This document shows, piece after piece, positions 35,786-45,791 of a stretch of 54,059 nt of DNA. Origin of the DNA: an uncultured Myxococcales bacterium (GTDB lineage Bacteria; Myxococcota_A; Bradymonadia; UBA7976; VGTA01); assembly GCA_937146725.1 (NCBI GenBank), contig CAKZRU010000058.1:1-54059 (forward strand), read 5' to 3'. How positions within the stretch are numbered: position 1 is the first letter of the stretch; every line of letters begins with the position of its first letter. The notes under the pieces were generated by a model. It was not told where the DNA came from. It worked only from the letters and a program-made list of their open reading frames with translations, and ran no database searches. The translations under genes were made by a program, and so were the position numbers.

Positions 35786-36876
35786 TGCGTAAAGTACCAG
35801 ATTGGTTCTTGATCGATTTTTCCTCTATTTATGGAAGATGCTCAATCATCTTTTTTCTTTTATATAGCGCTCATATAAGTCAAGCGCAGGCACCCAAGCC
35901 GATATCAAAGCCAATACCAAATCCACAATCTATTCAAAGTGCTGCTCTAAGTTTACATTATGAGCTACCCGAGCTTGGGTTTAGCTACAAAGAAGCTCTG
36001 CACTATATTAAGCGCCTTGGTGCAAGTCATGTGGCGATTAATGTACAAGCGACAATGTCCACTATTTATGCGTCTAACTTGGCATTCACAAGCTCGGAAG
36101 CAAGCTCTTTACAAGTTGTTGAACACGTGATCCAACAGGCACAGGCTTTAGGCTTAAAGATTATTATTTTTCCAATTCTTTGGATTGAAAAGCGTGCTCA
36201 TGGTGAGTGGAGAGGACAGCTTAAGCCAAAAAATGAGGACTTATGGTGGTCAGCATATGAAGCATGGCTTGGAGATTTAGCTGTGCTCGCCCAAAAATAT
36301 AAAGCTGATTACTTATCCATTGGTAGTGAGCTATCATCATTGGAAAAGCAGACCGGCCGTTGGTTAGCTCTTATTCGGCGTATTCGCGCTCTTTATAGCG
36401 GTAAGTTAACCTATTCAGCAAATTGGGATCACTTTGCGGATGTTCCCTTTTGGTCATTTCTTGATACCATCGGTTTAACAGCATATTATCCCTTGCTTGA
36501 AGCTGGCGAAACAGCAGAAATAAGTAAGTTATATGATCGTTGGTGCTTAATCAAAAGTGCCTTAATAGATTGGCAAGCTCATCATTATCCCAACAAGAAG
36601 CTATTTTTTACCGAGTTAGGATATCCAAGCCAAGTTGGTGGATTAAGTCAACCTTGGCACTATTTACAAGAACAAGAGATTGATTTAAAAGGACAGGCAA
36701 TGGCCTTTGAAGCTTTTCGTAAAGCATGGCAAGATAGTCCAAGTTTATTGGGCGTGAACATTTGGAATCTTTGGGGCTTAGGTGGACCATATGATACATG
36801 GTATACTGTTCGCGGTAAGCCTGCCGCTCAAGAAATACTCAAGCTTTTTAAGGAACTCTCAGGTCGGTATAAATAA
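35785..36876 (+). CDS. GH113-like glycoside hydrolase, exported
   Basis: This is a 363-residue protein with AGGAG just upstream and a start that overlaps the previous stop. A signal peptide ends near SQAQA. The TIM-barrel pattern follows GH113 beta-mannanases: YIKRLGASHVAINVQ (strand 2), LKIIIFPILWIEK (strand 3), YKADYLSIGSELSSLE (strand 4, acid/base Glu), LTYSANWDHF, DTIGLTAYYPLL (strand 6), KLFFTELGYPS (strand 7, nucleophile Glu) and GVNIWNLWG (strand 8). Both catalytic glutamates are in place. It likely hydrolyses a beta-linked polysaccharide in the periplasm or outside the cell. The substrate is not determined by sequence alone. Confidence 0.75.
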   Translation: MRKVPDWFLIDFSSIYGRCSIIFFLLYSAHISQAQAPKPISKPIPNPQSIQSAALSLHYELPELGFSYKEALHYIKRLGASHVAINVQATMSTIYASNLAFTSSEASSLQVVEHVIQQAQALGLKIIIFPILWIEKRAHGEWRGQLKPKNEDLWWSAYEAWLGDLAVLAQKYKADYLSIGSELSSLEKQTGRWLALIRRIRALYSGKLTYSANWDHFADVPFWSFLDTIGLTAYYPLLEAGETAEISKLYDRWCLIKSALIDWQAHHYPNKKLFFTELGYPSQVGGLSQPWHYLQEQEIDLKGQAMAFEAFRKAWQDSPSLLGVNIWNLWGLGGPYDTWYTVRGKPAAQEILKLFKELSGRYK

Positions 36877-36909
36877 GAGTTCAAGTAAGATTTCAATTAA
36901 GATATTAGG
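36874..36909. repeat. Three 12-bp tandem repeats starting at the glycosidase stop codon
   Basis: TAAGAGTTCAAG, TAAGATTTCAAT and TAAGATATTAGG follow each other exactly, the first TAA being the stop codon. They fill most of the 62-bp spacer to the SPOR gene. Confidence 0.75.
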
Positions 36910-36938
36910 CCAACTCTCAAAATCAATAGGATAATTTA

Positions 36939-37991
36939 ATGAGTGAAGATTGGTTGCCCTCAGAGACTAAGCAACGACAAGGAAATCATAAACTGATCCT
37001 AGGAGGCCTAGTCCTTTCGGGGATTGGTCTATGTATTGGCTTTTTCTTAAGTCAAACTCAAACAATTGCCCACATAGAAAGAGCACCAGCTTTGGGTGAA
37101 CATCGCTTTCTTTTTGATAGCCAAGCCTTAGTGCCCAAACAGGCAGTACGCTCAGAAATAGCTCAAAGACAGCAAGTAGCACAGCATGTGATTAGGCATG
37201 ATGTTGAGAATAGATCAAAAGAACTTAAGAAAACAACATCAATGCCTTGGCCGGAACAGTCGTTAAAGCAAGGGCAACTCATACAAGCTCACCCAAGCCT
37301 TGCGCCAGAACCTAACAAGTCAAGCTTAGCCGAGCAGCGTGAATTATTATTGGCTAAAAGAGAGGCTGAGCATAAGGCTGAAGCAGAACGCCGACTAGCA
37401 GAAGAACGCCGACTAGCAGAAGAACGCCGACTAGCAGAAGAACAAAAAGCGGATGAGAAGCGTAGAGCAGAGGCTGAAAGAATAAGAGCTGAAACTGAAA
37501 AAAAAGCTGAAATGGAACGGCTAGAAGCAAAGAGGCTCGAAGAACAAAGAATGAGAGTGGAAAAGCTTCGCCTTGCTGAAGAAGCCAAAAAACGAGTGGC
37601 TCAACAAAAAGCTGAAGCCGAAAAGGAGAGACGAGAGAAAGCACGAGAGAAAGCACAAAAGAAAAAAGATCGCTCTGCTCAAAAAGCCCTTAAAAAAGCA
37701 TCGACCGTAACTTCCTCTAAAGCTCGTTCAACAACTTGGGATCAAGCTCATTATAGTTTGCAGGTTAAAGCCTTTCGTTCAGAAAAAGAGGCCTCGAACT
37801 TTCTTGATGTTTTAGATCAACAATGGCCGAAGCAACCTACAAGAGTGTTGAGTGGAATGAGTGGAAAAAGACCGATTTATCGGGTACTACTTGGCGCCTT
37901 TAAAACACGAAAAGAGGCGAAGGTGATTCGACGTGAGTTTATGGAACAGTTTGGGGCAAAAGATAAACCTTTTATCAAGAGACTAGACTAG
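36939..37991 (+). CDS. SPOR domain membrane protein with coiled coil
   Basis: This is a 350-residue inner membrane protein: a short cytoplasmic tail, one transmembrane helix (about 20-38), a linker, a long Ala/Glu/Lys/Arg-rich coiled coil (about 130-255) like that of TolA, and a C-terminal SPOR domain (about 270-350: YSLQVKAFRSEKEASNFLDVL, then PIYRVLLGAFKTRKEAKVIRREF). SPOR domains bind denuded peptidoglycan at the division site, so the protein probably localises to the septum or other glycan-remodelling sites. Its 3' end overlaps the convergent ABC ATPase gene by 4 bp. Confidence 0.9.
   Translation: MSEDWLPSETKQRQGNHKLILGGLVLSGIGLCIGFFLSQTQTIAHIERAPALGEHRFLFDSQALVPKQAVRSEIAQRQQVAQHVIRHDVENRSKELKKTTSMPWPEQSLKQGQLIQAHPSLAPEPNKSSLAEQRELLLAKREAEHKAEAERRLAEERRLAEERRLAEEQKADEKRRAEAERIRAETEKKAEMERLEAKRLEEQRMRVEKLRLAEEAKKRVAQQKAEAEKERREKAREKAQKKKDRSAQKALKKASTVTSSKARSTTWDQAHYSLQVKAFRSEKEASNFLDVLDQQWPKQPTRVLSGMSGKRPIYRVLLGAFKTRKEAKVIRREFMEQFGAKDKPFIKRLD
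37391..37444 (+). repeat. Three 18-bp tandem repeats encoding RLAEER in the coiled coil
   Basis: CCGACTAGCAGAAGAACG is repeated from 37391 with almost no change. It adds near heptad-compatible helical turns in frame. Confidence 0.9.
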
Positions 37992-38770
37992 GATTTATCG
38001 ATTAAATCTAAGTATGCTTTTTCCAAAGACCAAGTCGTATTCTGAGCACTCAGAGTTGCAGCACTGAGGTTGCGGTTTTGTTGGTCTTGAAGAGTTTTCC
38101 ATTCAGTTTGCCAACTGATGAGTGAGCTCTGCTTGAGTAGCTTTCCTTGATGAAGAACCCATATCCACTTGGCAACCTTTTCGGCTTCAGTCAGCCGGTG
38201 GGTACTTAAAATAATTAAAGTTGTTGTGGCAAGGTCATTAAGAATTTTATTGATTGCTTGAGTTTGGAGAGGGTCTAAGCCTGAATGAACCTCATCAAGA
38301 ATAAGAAGTTTGGGCTTGTGCACGATTGCACTTGCTAGACCGAGTCTTTGTCGTTGCCCTCGCGATAAAGTGTTACAGTAGCGATGCCTTAGTGCAAAAA
38401 GATCACAAGAGTGTAGTACTTCTTCGATATGACTTTGATATTGCGTGTAACTGACACCATGTAAAAGAGCTGAACCTAATAAGATCTCTTGTACAGTTAA
38501 AGAATGAGCCAAAGGATTTTGTTCGGATAAGTAGCCGATCTGTTTTCTATATTTTGATTCAGGATAGATCTCATGCTGATTGAGTAAAATAAGGCCTTGT
38601 GAAAGCTTTTGAGCCCCTACAACCGAACGTAGTAGGGTGGATTTACCTGCACCATTAGCGCCTATTAAAGCGATGACTCCAACCCCTTGATGCTGAATGT
38701 CTACAGAGTCCAAGGCTAAGAGACTTGAATACGAATGAGAAACATTTTTTAATGATAGTTCGATCTGCAT
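37988..38770 (-). CDS. ABC transporter ATP-binding protein without adjacent permease
   Basis: This 260-residue ATPase has Walker A GANGAGKST, the Q-loop near GYLSEQNPLA, the signature LSRGQRQRLGLASAIV, Walker B LLILDE and the switch histidine in ILSTHR. It resembles the CcmA/NatA/GldA class that drives ABC-2 type exporters. No permease gene is beside it: the gene is flanked by the SPOR gene (4-bp convergent overlap) and the divergent ATP synthase operon. The partner must be elsewhere or the protein has another role. Confidence 0.9.
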   Translation of the reverse strand: MQIELSLKNVSHSYSSLLALDSVDIQHQGVGVIALIGANGAGKSTLLRSVVGAQKLSQGLILLNQHEIYPESKYRKQIGYLSEQNPLAHSLTVQEILLGSALLHGVSYTQYQSHIEEVLHSCDLFALRHRYCNTLSRGQRQRLGLASAIVHKPKLLILDEVHSGLDPLQTQAINKILNDLATTTLIILSTHRLTEAEKVAKWIWVLHQGKLLKQSSLISWQTEWKTLQDQQNRNLSAATLSAQNTTWSLEKAYLDLIDKS

Positions 38771-38854
38771 TGAGCCTCGATTTAACTATTTTATATAGCT
38801 AAGTGTTTGTTTTTGTTGGGTAAGTTTCTTGGAAATAATAAACTTGAAAGCTAG

Positions 38855-38883
38855 TTGACGCTTACTTGAACTCATGGTAGGTT
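38855..38883 (+). promoter_or_regulatory. Candidate promoter of the ATP synthase operon
   Basis: TTGACG at 38855-38860 is a strong -35 match. A 17-nt spacer leads to TAGGTT at 38878-38883, a poor -10. It lies about 45 bp upstream of the first gene of the operon. Confidence 0.4.
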
Positions 38884-38929
38884 CTCAGCCATTCAACCCC
38901 CTTCTTCCCTGTATTTCAAGAGAGAACGC

Positions 38930-39961
38930 ATGAACGCTTCCGTTAACGAACTCCTCTATGCAGGCGCAGTCCGCATTGATATGGACTCCACCTCGCTTGT
39001 CGTATTGGTGTTGTTTACACTGCTTTTCTTTACCTTGCGCAAACTCGTTTTTCATCCATTTTTGGAAGACGCAGATCTTCGTGAGTCAAAGACCGTTAAG
39101 ATGAGAGAGACCGCTGAAGAGCTTGAGGCTCGCGCGAGTGAACTCAAAGAAAAACATCGTAGCGCTGTTGAAGCTGCTACGATTGAAGCTCAAGAAGCTC
39201 GTCGTGAACTGCGTGTCGCTGGTCTTCATGATAAAGAAGATCGGGTCGGTAAGGCTCAAGCAGAGGCACAAGCTAGTTATGAAGCACAGTCAGACAAACT
39301 GAATGCTCAGTTTGAAAGTGCTCGTAAAACAGCTTTAGCTCAAGCTGATGACCTAGCGAAAAGCATTGCTGCTAAGGTATTAGGCCGAGCGGTTGCCTTA
39401 ATCTTCGCCTTTGGTGCATCTTCATATCTTTTTGCTACCGAAGCTTTAGCGGGTGGTGATGCTCATGGTGCAGATACCTATCTGTTTGATCTAGCTAATC
39501 AGAGTGCATCTTTACTTCTATTCGTAGGATTAATTGTATTCTTAGCGGGCGGTAAGATTAAAGAGGGTCTCAAGTCCAGAGCTGAAAACATTGCGCAAGA
39601 GATTGAGTCAGCTCAAAACGCACATGAAGCAGCCAAAAAAGCTTTGGATGAATATGAAAGCCTTATTAATGCCTTTGAAGCAGAGCGAGAGACCTTATTG
39701 GCTAACTACCGTGCTCAAGGTGAGGAAGAAAAAGCTAAATTAATCGCTGCTGGCAAGGCCGAAGCAGAGCGCGTTGCTAAAGACGCTCAACGTGCTGCTG
39801 AAAACGAGTTAGCTTCAATGCAACAAAAGATTGAGCGTGAGCTCATCGATCTTTCTTTGGCTCGTGCTGAAGAAATGATTAACAGTAAACTCGCGATGAC
39901 CGATCACACTCGTTTGACCCAAAATTATCTTTCCGAACTCGACAAGGCTGCTCGCCAATAG
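38930..39961 (+). CDS. atpF: ATP synthase subunits b' and b fused in one reading frame
   Basis: This 343-residue protein contains two complete stalk subunits. Residues 1-150 are a b'-type subunit: transmembrane helix 22-39 (LVVLVLFTLLFFTLRKLV), the FHPFLEDADLRE turn, then a long Ala/Glu/Arg-rich helix. Residues 153-174 (RAVALIFAFG.. ending TEALA) look like the signal peptide that precedes b in deltaproteobacteria, with AxA at 172-174 just before GGDAHG. Residues 175-343 are subunit b: transmembrane helix about 193-208, then KIKEGLKSRAENIAQEIESA and the dimerisation/delta-binding helix. There is no ATG or GTG and no Shine-Dalgarno at the junction, so separate translation of b is unlikely. The product would be a linked peripheral stalk, or a polyprotein cut by signal peptidase. 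Confidence 0.85.
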   Translation: MNASVNELLYAGAVRIDMDSTSLVVLVLFTLLFFTLRKLVFHPFLEDADLRESKTVKMRETAEELEARASELKEKHRSAVEAATIEAQEARRELRVAGLHDKEDRVGKAQAEAQASYEAQSDKLNAQFESARKTALAQADDLAKSIAAKVLGRAVALIFAFGASSYLFATEALAGGDAHGADTYLFDLANQSASLLLFVGLIVFLAGGKIKEGLKSRAENIAQEIESAQNAHEAAKKALDEYESLINAFEAERETLLANYRAQGEEEKAKLIAAGKAEAERVAKDAQRAAENELASMQQKIERELIDLSLARAEEMINSKLAMTDHTRLTQNYLSELDKAARQ

Positions 39962-39985
39962 TCGTCGGCTTTAAGGAGAATCAAT

Positions 39986-40531
39986 ATGCGTGAAGATACA
40001 ATTGCAGAACGCTACGCCCGAGCCCTCCTCGACATTGGTGTTGACAAGGGAACTCTTGAAAATCTTGGTACTGAATTAAATCGAGTCAGAAAGCTTTTTG
40101 CTGATTCGCAAGAACTGCACAAGGTTATGAGTCATCCTAGCTTTGATGTTGAGACTCGTAAAAAAGTATTAGGTGAGTTGATGGAACGTGTGATCGTTGG
40201 TCCAACTTGCCGTAACTTCATGTTCCTACTTGTCGATCGTGGCCGAATCAGCATGATCGAGAGAATCGCTCAAGTATTTGCTGATCTTGTTGACCAGCAC
40301 TTAGGTCGTGTAAAAGCGACTGTCACCGTTGCTCAGGCGATGAGCCCAGCCGATCAAAAACGTTTAGAGCGTGCCTTAGGTAGTGTGACCGGTAAGACTG
40401 TTATCCTCGATCATAAAGTTGATAAATCAATTATCGCTGGCGTGGTCACCGAGGTTGATGGTCGAGTTTTCGACGGTAGTGTACGAACAAGTTTACAAAC
40501 GATTGGTGCTCGTTTAAGAGCTGGTGTTTAA
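39986..40531 (+). CDS. atpH: ATP synthase delta subunit
   Basis: This 181-residue protein has AAGGAGA upstream. The N-terminus TIAERYARALLDIGVDKGTLENL matches the OSCP/delta opening 'A.rYA.AL..ia.e'. The C-terminus GRVKATVTVAQAMSPADQKRL, then GSVTGKTVILDHKVDKSIIAG and FDGSVRTSLQTIGARL, matches the conserved end. Subunit delta connects the F1 alpha3beta3 head to the peripheral stalk made of b and b'. It lies 24 bp after the b'-b gene. Confidence 0.95.
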   Translation: MREDTIAERYARALLDIGVDKGTLENLGTELNRVRKLFADSQELHKVMSHPSFDVETRKKVLGELMERVIVGPTCRNFMFLLVDRGRISMIERIAQVFADLVDQHLGRVKATVTVAQAMSPADQKRLERALGSVTGKTVILDHKVDKSIIAGVVTEVDGRVFDGSVRTSLQTIGARLRAGV

Positions 40532-40635
40532 AGCGCTTTGAGCTTCATTTAGCTCTTTGCAATGTTAAACATTCCCCTTCCTTAAATCTTATCTTTTAAT
40601 TCATCAGATCCTGTACTTAGCAGATCCTATTTAAC

Positions 40636-40649
40636 GCGCTACAGAGCGC
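40636..40649 (+). promoter_or_regulatory. Small hairpin in front of the atpA ribosome binding site
   Basis: GCGCT and AGCGC pair around ACAG, immediately before the GAGGAG Shine-Dalgarno of atpA (40652-40657). The 132-bp atpH-atpA gap is the largest in the operon and may hold extra control of the highly expressed alpha gene. The function is inferred. Confidence 0.3.
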
Positions 40650-40663
40650 ACGAGGAGAACCAC

Positions 40664-42172
40664 ATGGAGATCAAGGTCGAAGAGATCAGCCGGATCATCC
40701 GCAAGCAGATTGAAGACTACGACAAGCACGTTGAAGAGAGTGAGACAGGTACTGTCCTCTCAGCGGGTGATGGTATCGCTCGTGTTCACGGCCTCTCACA
40801 AGCGATGGCTGGCGAGCTTCTAGACTTCCCTAATGATGTTAAGGGCATGGTCCTTAACTTAGAAGAAGACAACGTGGGTGTCGCACTTCTCGGTGCTGCC
40901 CACCTCATCAAAGAGGGCGCTGAAGTAAAGCGTACCGGTAAAATTGTTGAGGTTCCTGTTGGTGAAGCACTTCTTGGCCGTGTTGTTAACGCACTTGGTC
41001 AACCGATTGACGGTAAGGGTGAGATCAATACACCACACTCTCGTCGTGTTGAGATCAAAGCGCCTGGTATTATGCCTCGTAAGAGTGTTCATGAGCCACT
41101 ACAAACCGGTCTCAAAGCGATCGACTCAATGGTTCCGGTTGGACGTGGTCAGCGCGAGCTTATCATCGGTGACCGCCAAACAGGTAAAACTGCAGTAGCG
41201 ATCGACACCATCATCAATCAAAAGAACACTGATGTATACTGCATCTATGTTGCGATTGGTCAAAAGCAAAGTACTGTGGCACAGGTTGTGAATAAGCTCG
41301 AGCGCTTTGGCGCGATGGAGTATACAACCGTAGTCAGCGCAAGCGCTTCAGACTTGGCGCCATTACAGTTCCTTTCTCCGTTCACCGGTTGTACCATGGG
41401 TGAGTATTTCCGTGATAACGGTAAGCACGCTCTCATCATTTATGATGACCTAAGTAAGCAAGCAACCGCGTATCGCCAAATGTCACTTCTTCTTCGTCGT
41501 CCTCCAGGACGTGAAGCGTATCCTGGTGACGTTTTCTATCTACACAGCCGTCTTCTTGAGCGCGCTGCTAAGATGAGTGATGACAATGGTGGCGGTAGCT
41601 TAACAGCACTTCCGATCATCGAGACTCAGGCGGGTGACGTTTCAGCGTACATCCCAACCAACGTAATTTCTATTACTGATGGTCAGATCTATCTTGAGAG
41701 TGACTTGTTCTACTCAGGTGTTCGTCCGGCGATCAACGTAGGTCTGTCTGTATCACGTGTAGGTGGTTCTGCTCAGACCAAGGCGATGAAGAAGGTTGCG
41801 GGTACTCTGCGTCTTGATCTTGCGGCTTATCGTGAGATGGCTGCTTTTGCTCAGTTTGCAAGTGATCTTGATGCCTCTACTCAAAAGCAGCTTGCTCGCG
41901 GTGAGCGCCTTGTTGAGCTTCTCAAGCAGGGCCAATATGCACCAATGCCATTTGAGCAACAGGTTCTCGTAATTTATGCTGCAACCAAGGGCTTTACTGA
42001 TGAAGTACCGGTTGCCAAGATCGCAGAATATGAGAAGGGTCTAATCGACTTCTTTATGGCCGAGAAGAAAGACGTTATGGAAGAGCTCCGTGGAACCGGT
42101 AAGCTCGACGATAGCGTTGTGAACGGCTTCGAGTCTGGTATCAAGGCTTTCAACGATCGCTTTGGCGCTTAA
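40664..42172 (+). CDS. atpA: ATP synthase alpha subunit
   Basis: This 502-residue protein is full length. It has [19 protein letters not shown], the N-terminal beta barrel ([14 protein letters not shown]), the Walker A loop [52 protein letters not shown] in two adjacent conserved blocks, and [19 protein letters not shown] (arginine finger region). It forms the non-catalytic nucleotide sites of F1. Codon use favours C-ending codons more than in surrounding genes, consistent with high expression. Confidence 0.98.
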   Translation: MEIKVEEISRIIRKQIEDYDKHVEESETGTVLSAGDGIARVHGLSQAMAGELLDFPNDVKGMVLNLEEDNVGVALLGAAHLIKEGAEVKRTGKIVEVPVGEALLGRVVNALGQPIDGKGEINTPHSRRVEIKAPGIMPRKSVHEPLQTGLKAIDSMVPVGRGQRELIIGDRQTGKTAVAIDTIINQKNTDVYCIYVAIGQKQSTVAQVVNKLERFGAMEYTTVVSASASDLAPLQFLSPFTGCTMGEYFRDNGKHALIIYDDLSKQATAYRQMSLLLRRPPGREAYPGDVFYLHSRLLERAAKMSDDNGGGSLTALPIIETQAGDVSAYIPTNVISITDGQIYLESDLFYSGVRPAINVGLSVSRVGGSAQTKAMKKVAGTLRLDLAAYREMAAFAQFASDLDASTQKQLARGERLVELLKQGQYAPMPFEQQVLVIYAATKGFTDEVPVAKIAEYEKGLIDFFMAEKKDVMEELRGTGKLDDSVVNGFESGIKAFNDRFGA

Positions 42173-42224
42173 TTGAACCTTGTTTTTCCCTTCACCACAG
42201 CGACATCCCCAGAGGAGCCTGTAA

Positions 42225-43088
42225 ATGCCTAGCTTAAAAGATATCCGTAAGCGTATCAGCTCGGTGAAGAACACCCAAAAGATCACTCGCGCACTCAAGC
42301 TCGTTTCAGCAGCGAAACTTAATCGCTCACAGCGAGAAATGTCACGACTCAAGCCTTATGCTGAGAAGCAAGAAGCATTGATTCGTGATCTCGTTGCTGA
42401 GGTTGGTGGAGAGGCCTCACCTCTTTTCCAAACTCGTCTCGAAGTTAAAGAGATTGCGGTTTTACTCATTACGAGTGACCGTGGTATGTGTGGTGGCTTT
42501 AACAGTAACGCGCTCAAACATTTCCGCAAGTTTGTGAATGACAAGACCGAGGCTGGTGCCAAGGTTAAAACTTGGGCTTTGGGCAAGCGCGCCATTCAGT
42601 ATGTCACAAAGCAAGGATACGAGCTCGGTGAAAACCTCGGTGAGGTTCTTCGGGCTGACTTGATGAGTGATGTAGCTGATCTAGCTTCACAATTCACTGA
42701 GCACTTCTTAAACGGTGGTTTTGATGAGGTGTATATCATCTCTAATCGCTTTATTAATGCGATTACTCAAACACCCAAGACTCATAGCCTACTTCCCATT
42801 ACTCCACCCCAAGATGTTGAGGTGAGTGGTGCAGAGCGAATCTATGAGCCTGATCAAGAAACCTTGCTTAATTTCATTCTTCCTCGTGCTTTGGACACCC
42901 AAATCCGCCAAGCGATCCTTGAGTCGGTGACCGGTGAGCATGCTGCACGTATGAACGCAATGAACAGTGCGACTGACAATGCCTCCGACATGATTAATAC
43001 TTTGACCCTCGACCTAAACCGAGCACGTCAAGCAGCGATCACAGCCGAACTGATGGAGATCATCAGTGGTGCTGAGGCACTTAAATAG
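42225..43088 (+). CDS. atpG: ATP synthase gamma subunit
   Basis: This is a 287-residue protein with AGAGGAG upstream. The N-terminal helix KDIRKRISSVKNTQKITRAL, then KLVSAAKLNR, and the C-terminal helix MNSATDNASDMINTLTLDLN, then RARQAAITAELMEIISGAEAL, are diagnostic of the rotating central shaft. ITSDRGMCGGFN is the conserved Rossmann-like start. It lies between alpha and beta in the standard order. Confidence 0.97.
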   Translation: MPSLKDIRKRISSVKNTQKITRALKLVSAAKLNRSQREMSRLKPYAEKQEALIRDLVAEVGGEASPLFQTRLEVKEIAVLLITSDRGMCGGFNSNALKHFRKFVNDKTEAGAKVKTWALGKRAIQYVTKQGYELGENLGEVLRADLMSDVADLASQFTEHFLNGGFDEVYIISNRFINAITQTPKTHSLLPITPPQDVEVSGAERIYEPDQETLLNFILPRALDTQIRQAILESVTGEHAARMNAMNSATDNASDMINTLTLDLNRARQAAITAELMEIISGAEALK

Positions 43089-44560
<1,472 letters not shown>

Positions 44561-44561
<1 letters not shown>

Positions 44562-44971
44562 TGTTAAACCTCGAAGTAATCACCCCAAATGGGAGTGTAC
44601 TTAGCGCTCAGGTCGAGCAGGTGACAGCACCTGGTGCCGAAGGAGAATTTCAAGTTCTTCCTGCGCACCTTCCTGCGCTTGTCATCCTCGGTGGAGGTAA
44701 GCTTAGCTACACCGTTAAAGGTGAGAGCAAAGCTCTTTATCTCCGCGGTGGTGTTGCCGAGGTGAGCCATGGTACAGAGAACCCAGAAGACGGTAGTGTA
44801 TTGATTCTTGCTGAAGAAACTCAGACAGCTGAGAAGCTTGATAAGGATCGTGCAAAAGTTCTAAAAGAAAGCGCTGAAGCTGCACTCGTTAAAGCCGAGT
44901 ACATGACTGACAGCAAGCTTGCCCGTATTCGTCAAGATCTTGATTTTGCCAACGCTGTTTTAAGCGCATAA
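44561..44971 (+). CDS. atpC: ATP synthase epsilon subunit
   Basis: This 136-residue protein starts MLNLEVITPNGSVLSAQVEQ, then VTAPGAEGEFQVLPAHLPAL, the typical beta-sandwich opening. The C-terminal helical part (about 90-136) is present, so auto-inhibition of ATP hydrolysis is possible. It is coupled translationally to atpD. It ends the synthase genes; subunits a and c are not in the window. Confidence 0.96.
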
Positions 44972-45000
44972 GCTAAGACTCGTTTCCATAATCAAGTTCT

Positions 45001-45786
45001 ATGATATACAAAAAGCCTCTACTTGAGGTAAGGCTCTTGAGGCGCTACAAGCGTTTCTTAGCCGACGTATATGCACCAAGTTTACCCTTGGGTGTACAAG
45101 AGATTGAACATGAGCTCTGTCCAAAGGGTCAGCATGCCTTTACTGTGCACTGTGCAAATCCGGGTGGTATGCATGGTTTGGCTCAGCTTCATAGTCGGGC
45201 ATGGCTTTATTATTCCGAAAACCCTAAGCGTAAACTTAGATATTCTTTGGAACTTGTGGAGAGCTTAAATCAAGCCATTGTTTGTGTAAACACAGCAAGA
45301 GCCAACCAAGTCATTGCCGAGGCTTTAAATCAAGGGCAAATTGATCAGCTTACAGATTTTGTTTTTAAGCCGGAAGTTACTTGGGGGCAGGGTGAGCATA
45401 AATCTCGCTTTGATTTTGCTTTTTATTTTGAGGCTAATAAACCAAGTTCCTTATGTGGTTATATTGAAGTGAAAAGCGTGACTTATGCCCCAGATCCCAT
45501 TCAAAATCCTGGTTTGGTGGCCTTTCCTGATTCAGTCACTAGCCGTGGACTCAAACACCTTGAGGCACTCATTAAGGTGCTTGCTGAGGGGAAACGGGCC
45601 ATATTATGCTTTTGCGTAAATCGAAACGATGCGGAGCAGGTCAGCATTGCAGAAGATATTGATCCGGCCTATGGACAAGGAATGAGAAAGGCTGTTGACG
45701 CAGGCGTTGAAATCATTGCACTCAAGGTTGAGGCAAATTGCCTTGGTCAGCAAGTAGTTAAGATTTTACCTTTTATTTTTAAGTAA
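45001..45786 (+). CDS. sfsA: SfsA family protein
   Basis: This 261-residue protein matches SfsA throughout: RRYKRFLADV (nucleic-acid-binding OB-like start), HCANPGGMHGL, KRKLRYSLELVES, VCVNTARANQVIAEALNQG, FDFAFYFE, CGYIEVKSVT and FPDSVTSRGLKHLEALI. The C-terminal part (ExK, and D/E residues) has the PD-(D/E)xK nuclease-like fold. SfsA was named for stimulation of maltose use in E. coli and binds DNA; its cellular role is unclear. It lies 29 bp after atpC without a clear Shine-Dalgarno and is probably at the tail of that transcript. Confidence 0.93.
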   Translation: MIYKKPLLEVRLLRRYKRFLADVYAPSLPLGVQEIEHELCPKGQHAFTVHCANPGGMHGLAQLHSRAWLYYSENPKRKLRYSLELVESLNQAIVCVNTARANQVIAEALNQGQIDQLTDFVFKPEVTWGQGEHKSRFDFAFYFEANKPSSLCGYIEVKSVTYAPDPIQNPGLVAFPDSVTSRGLKHLEALIKVLAEGKRAILCFCVNRNDAEQVSIAEDIDPAYGQGMRKAVDAGVEIIALKVEANCLGQQVVKILPFIFK

Positions 45787-45791
45787 AAAGC

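Noticed and set aside
37992..38008. GATTTA/TAAATC hairpin as bidirectional terminator
   Set aside because: The stem is six AT-rich pairs and no T-run follows at the right distance on either strand.
42225..43088. Missing atpB/atpE as a sign of a broken synthase
   Set aside because: In many deltaproteobacteria the a and c subunit genes are at a separate locus, so absence here is normal.
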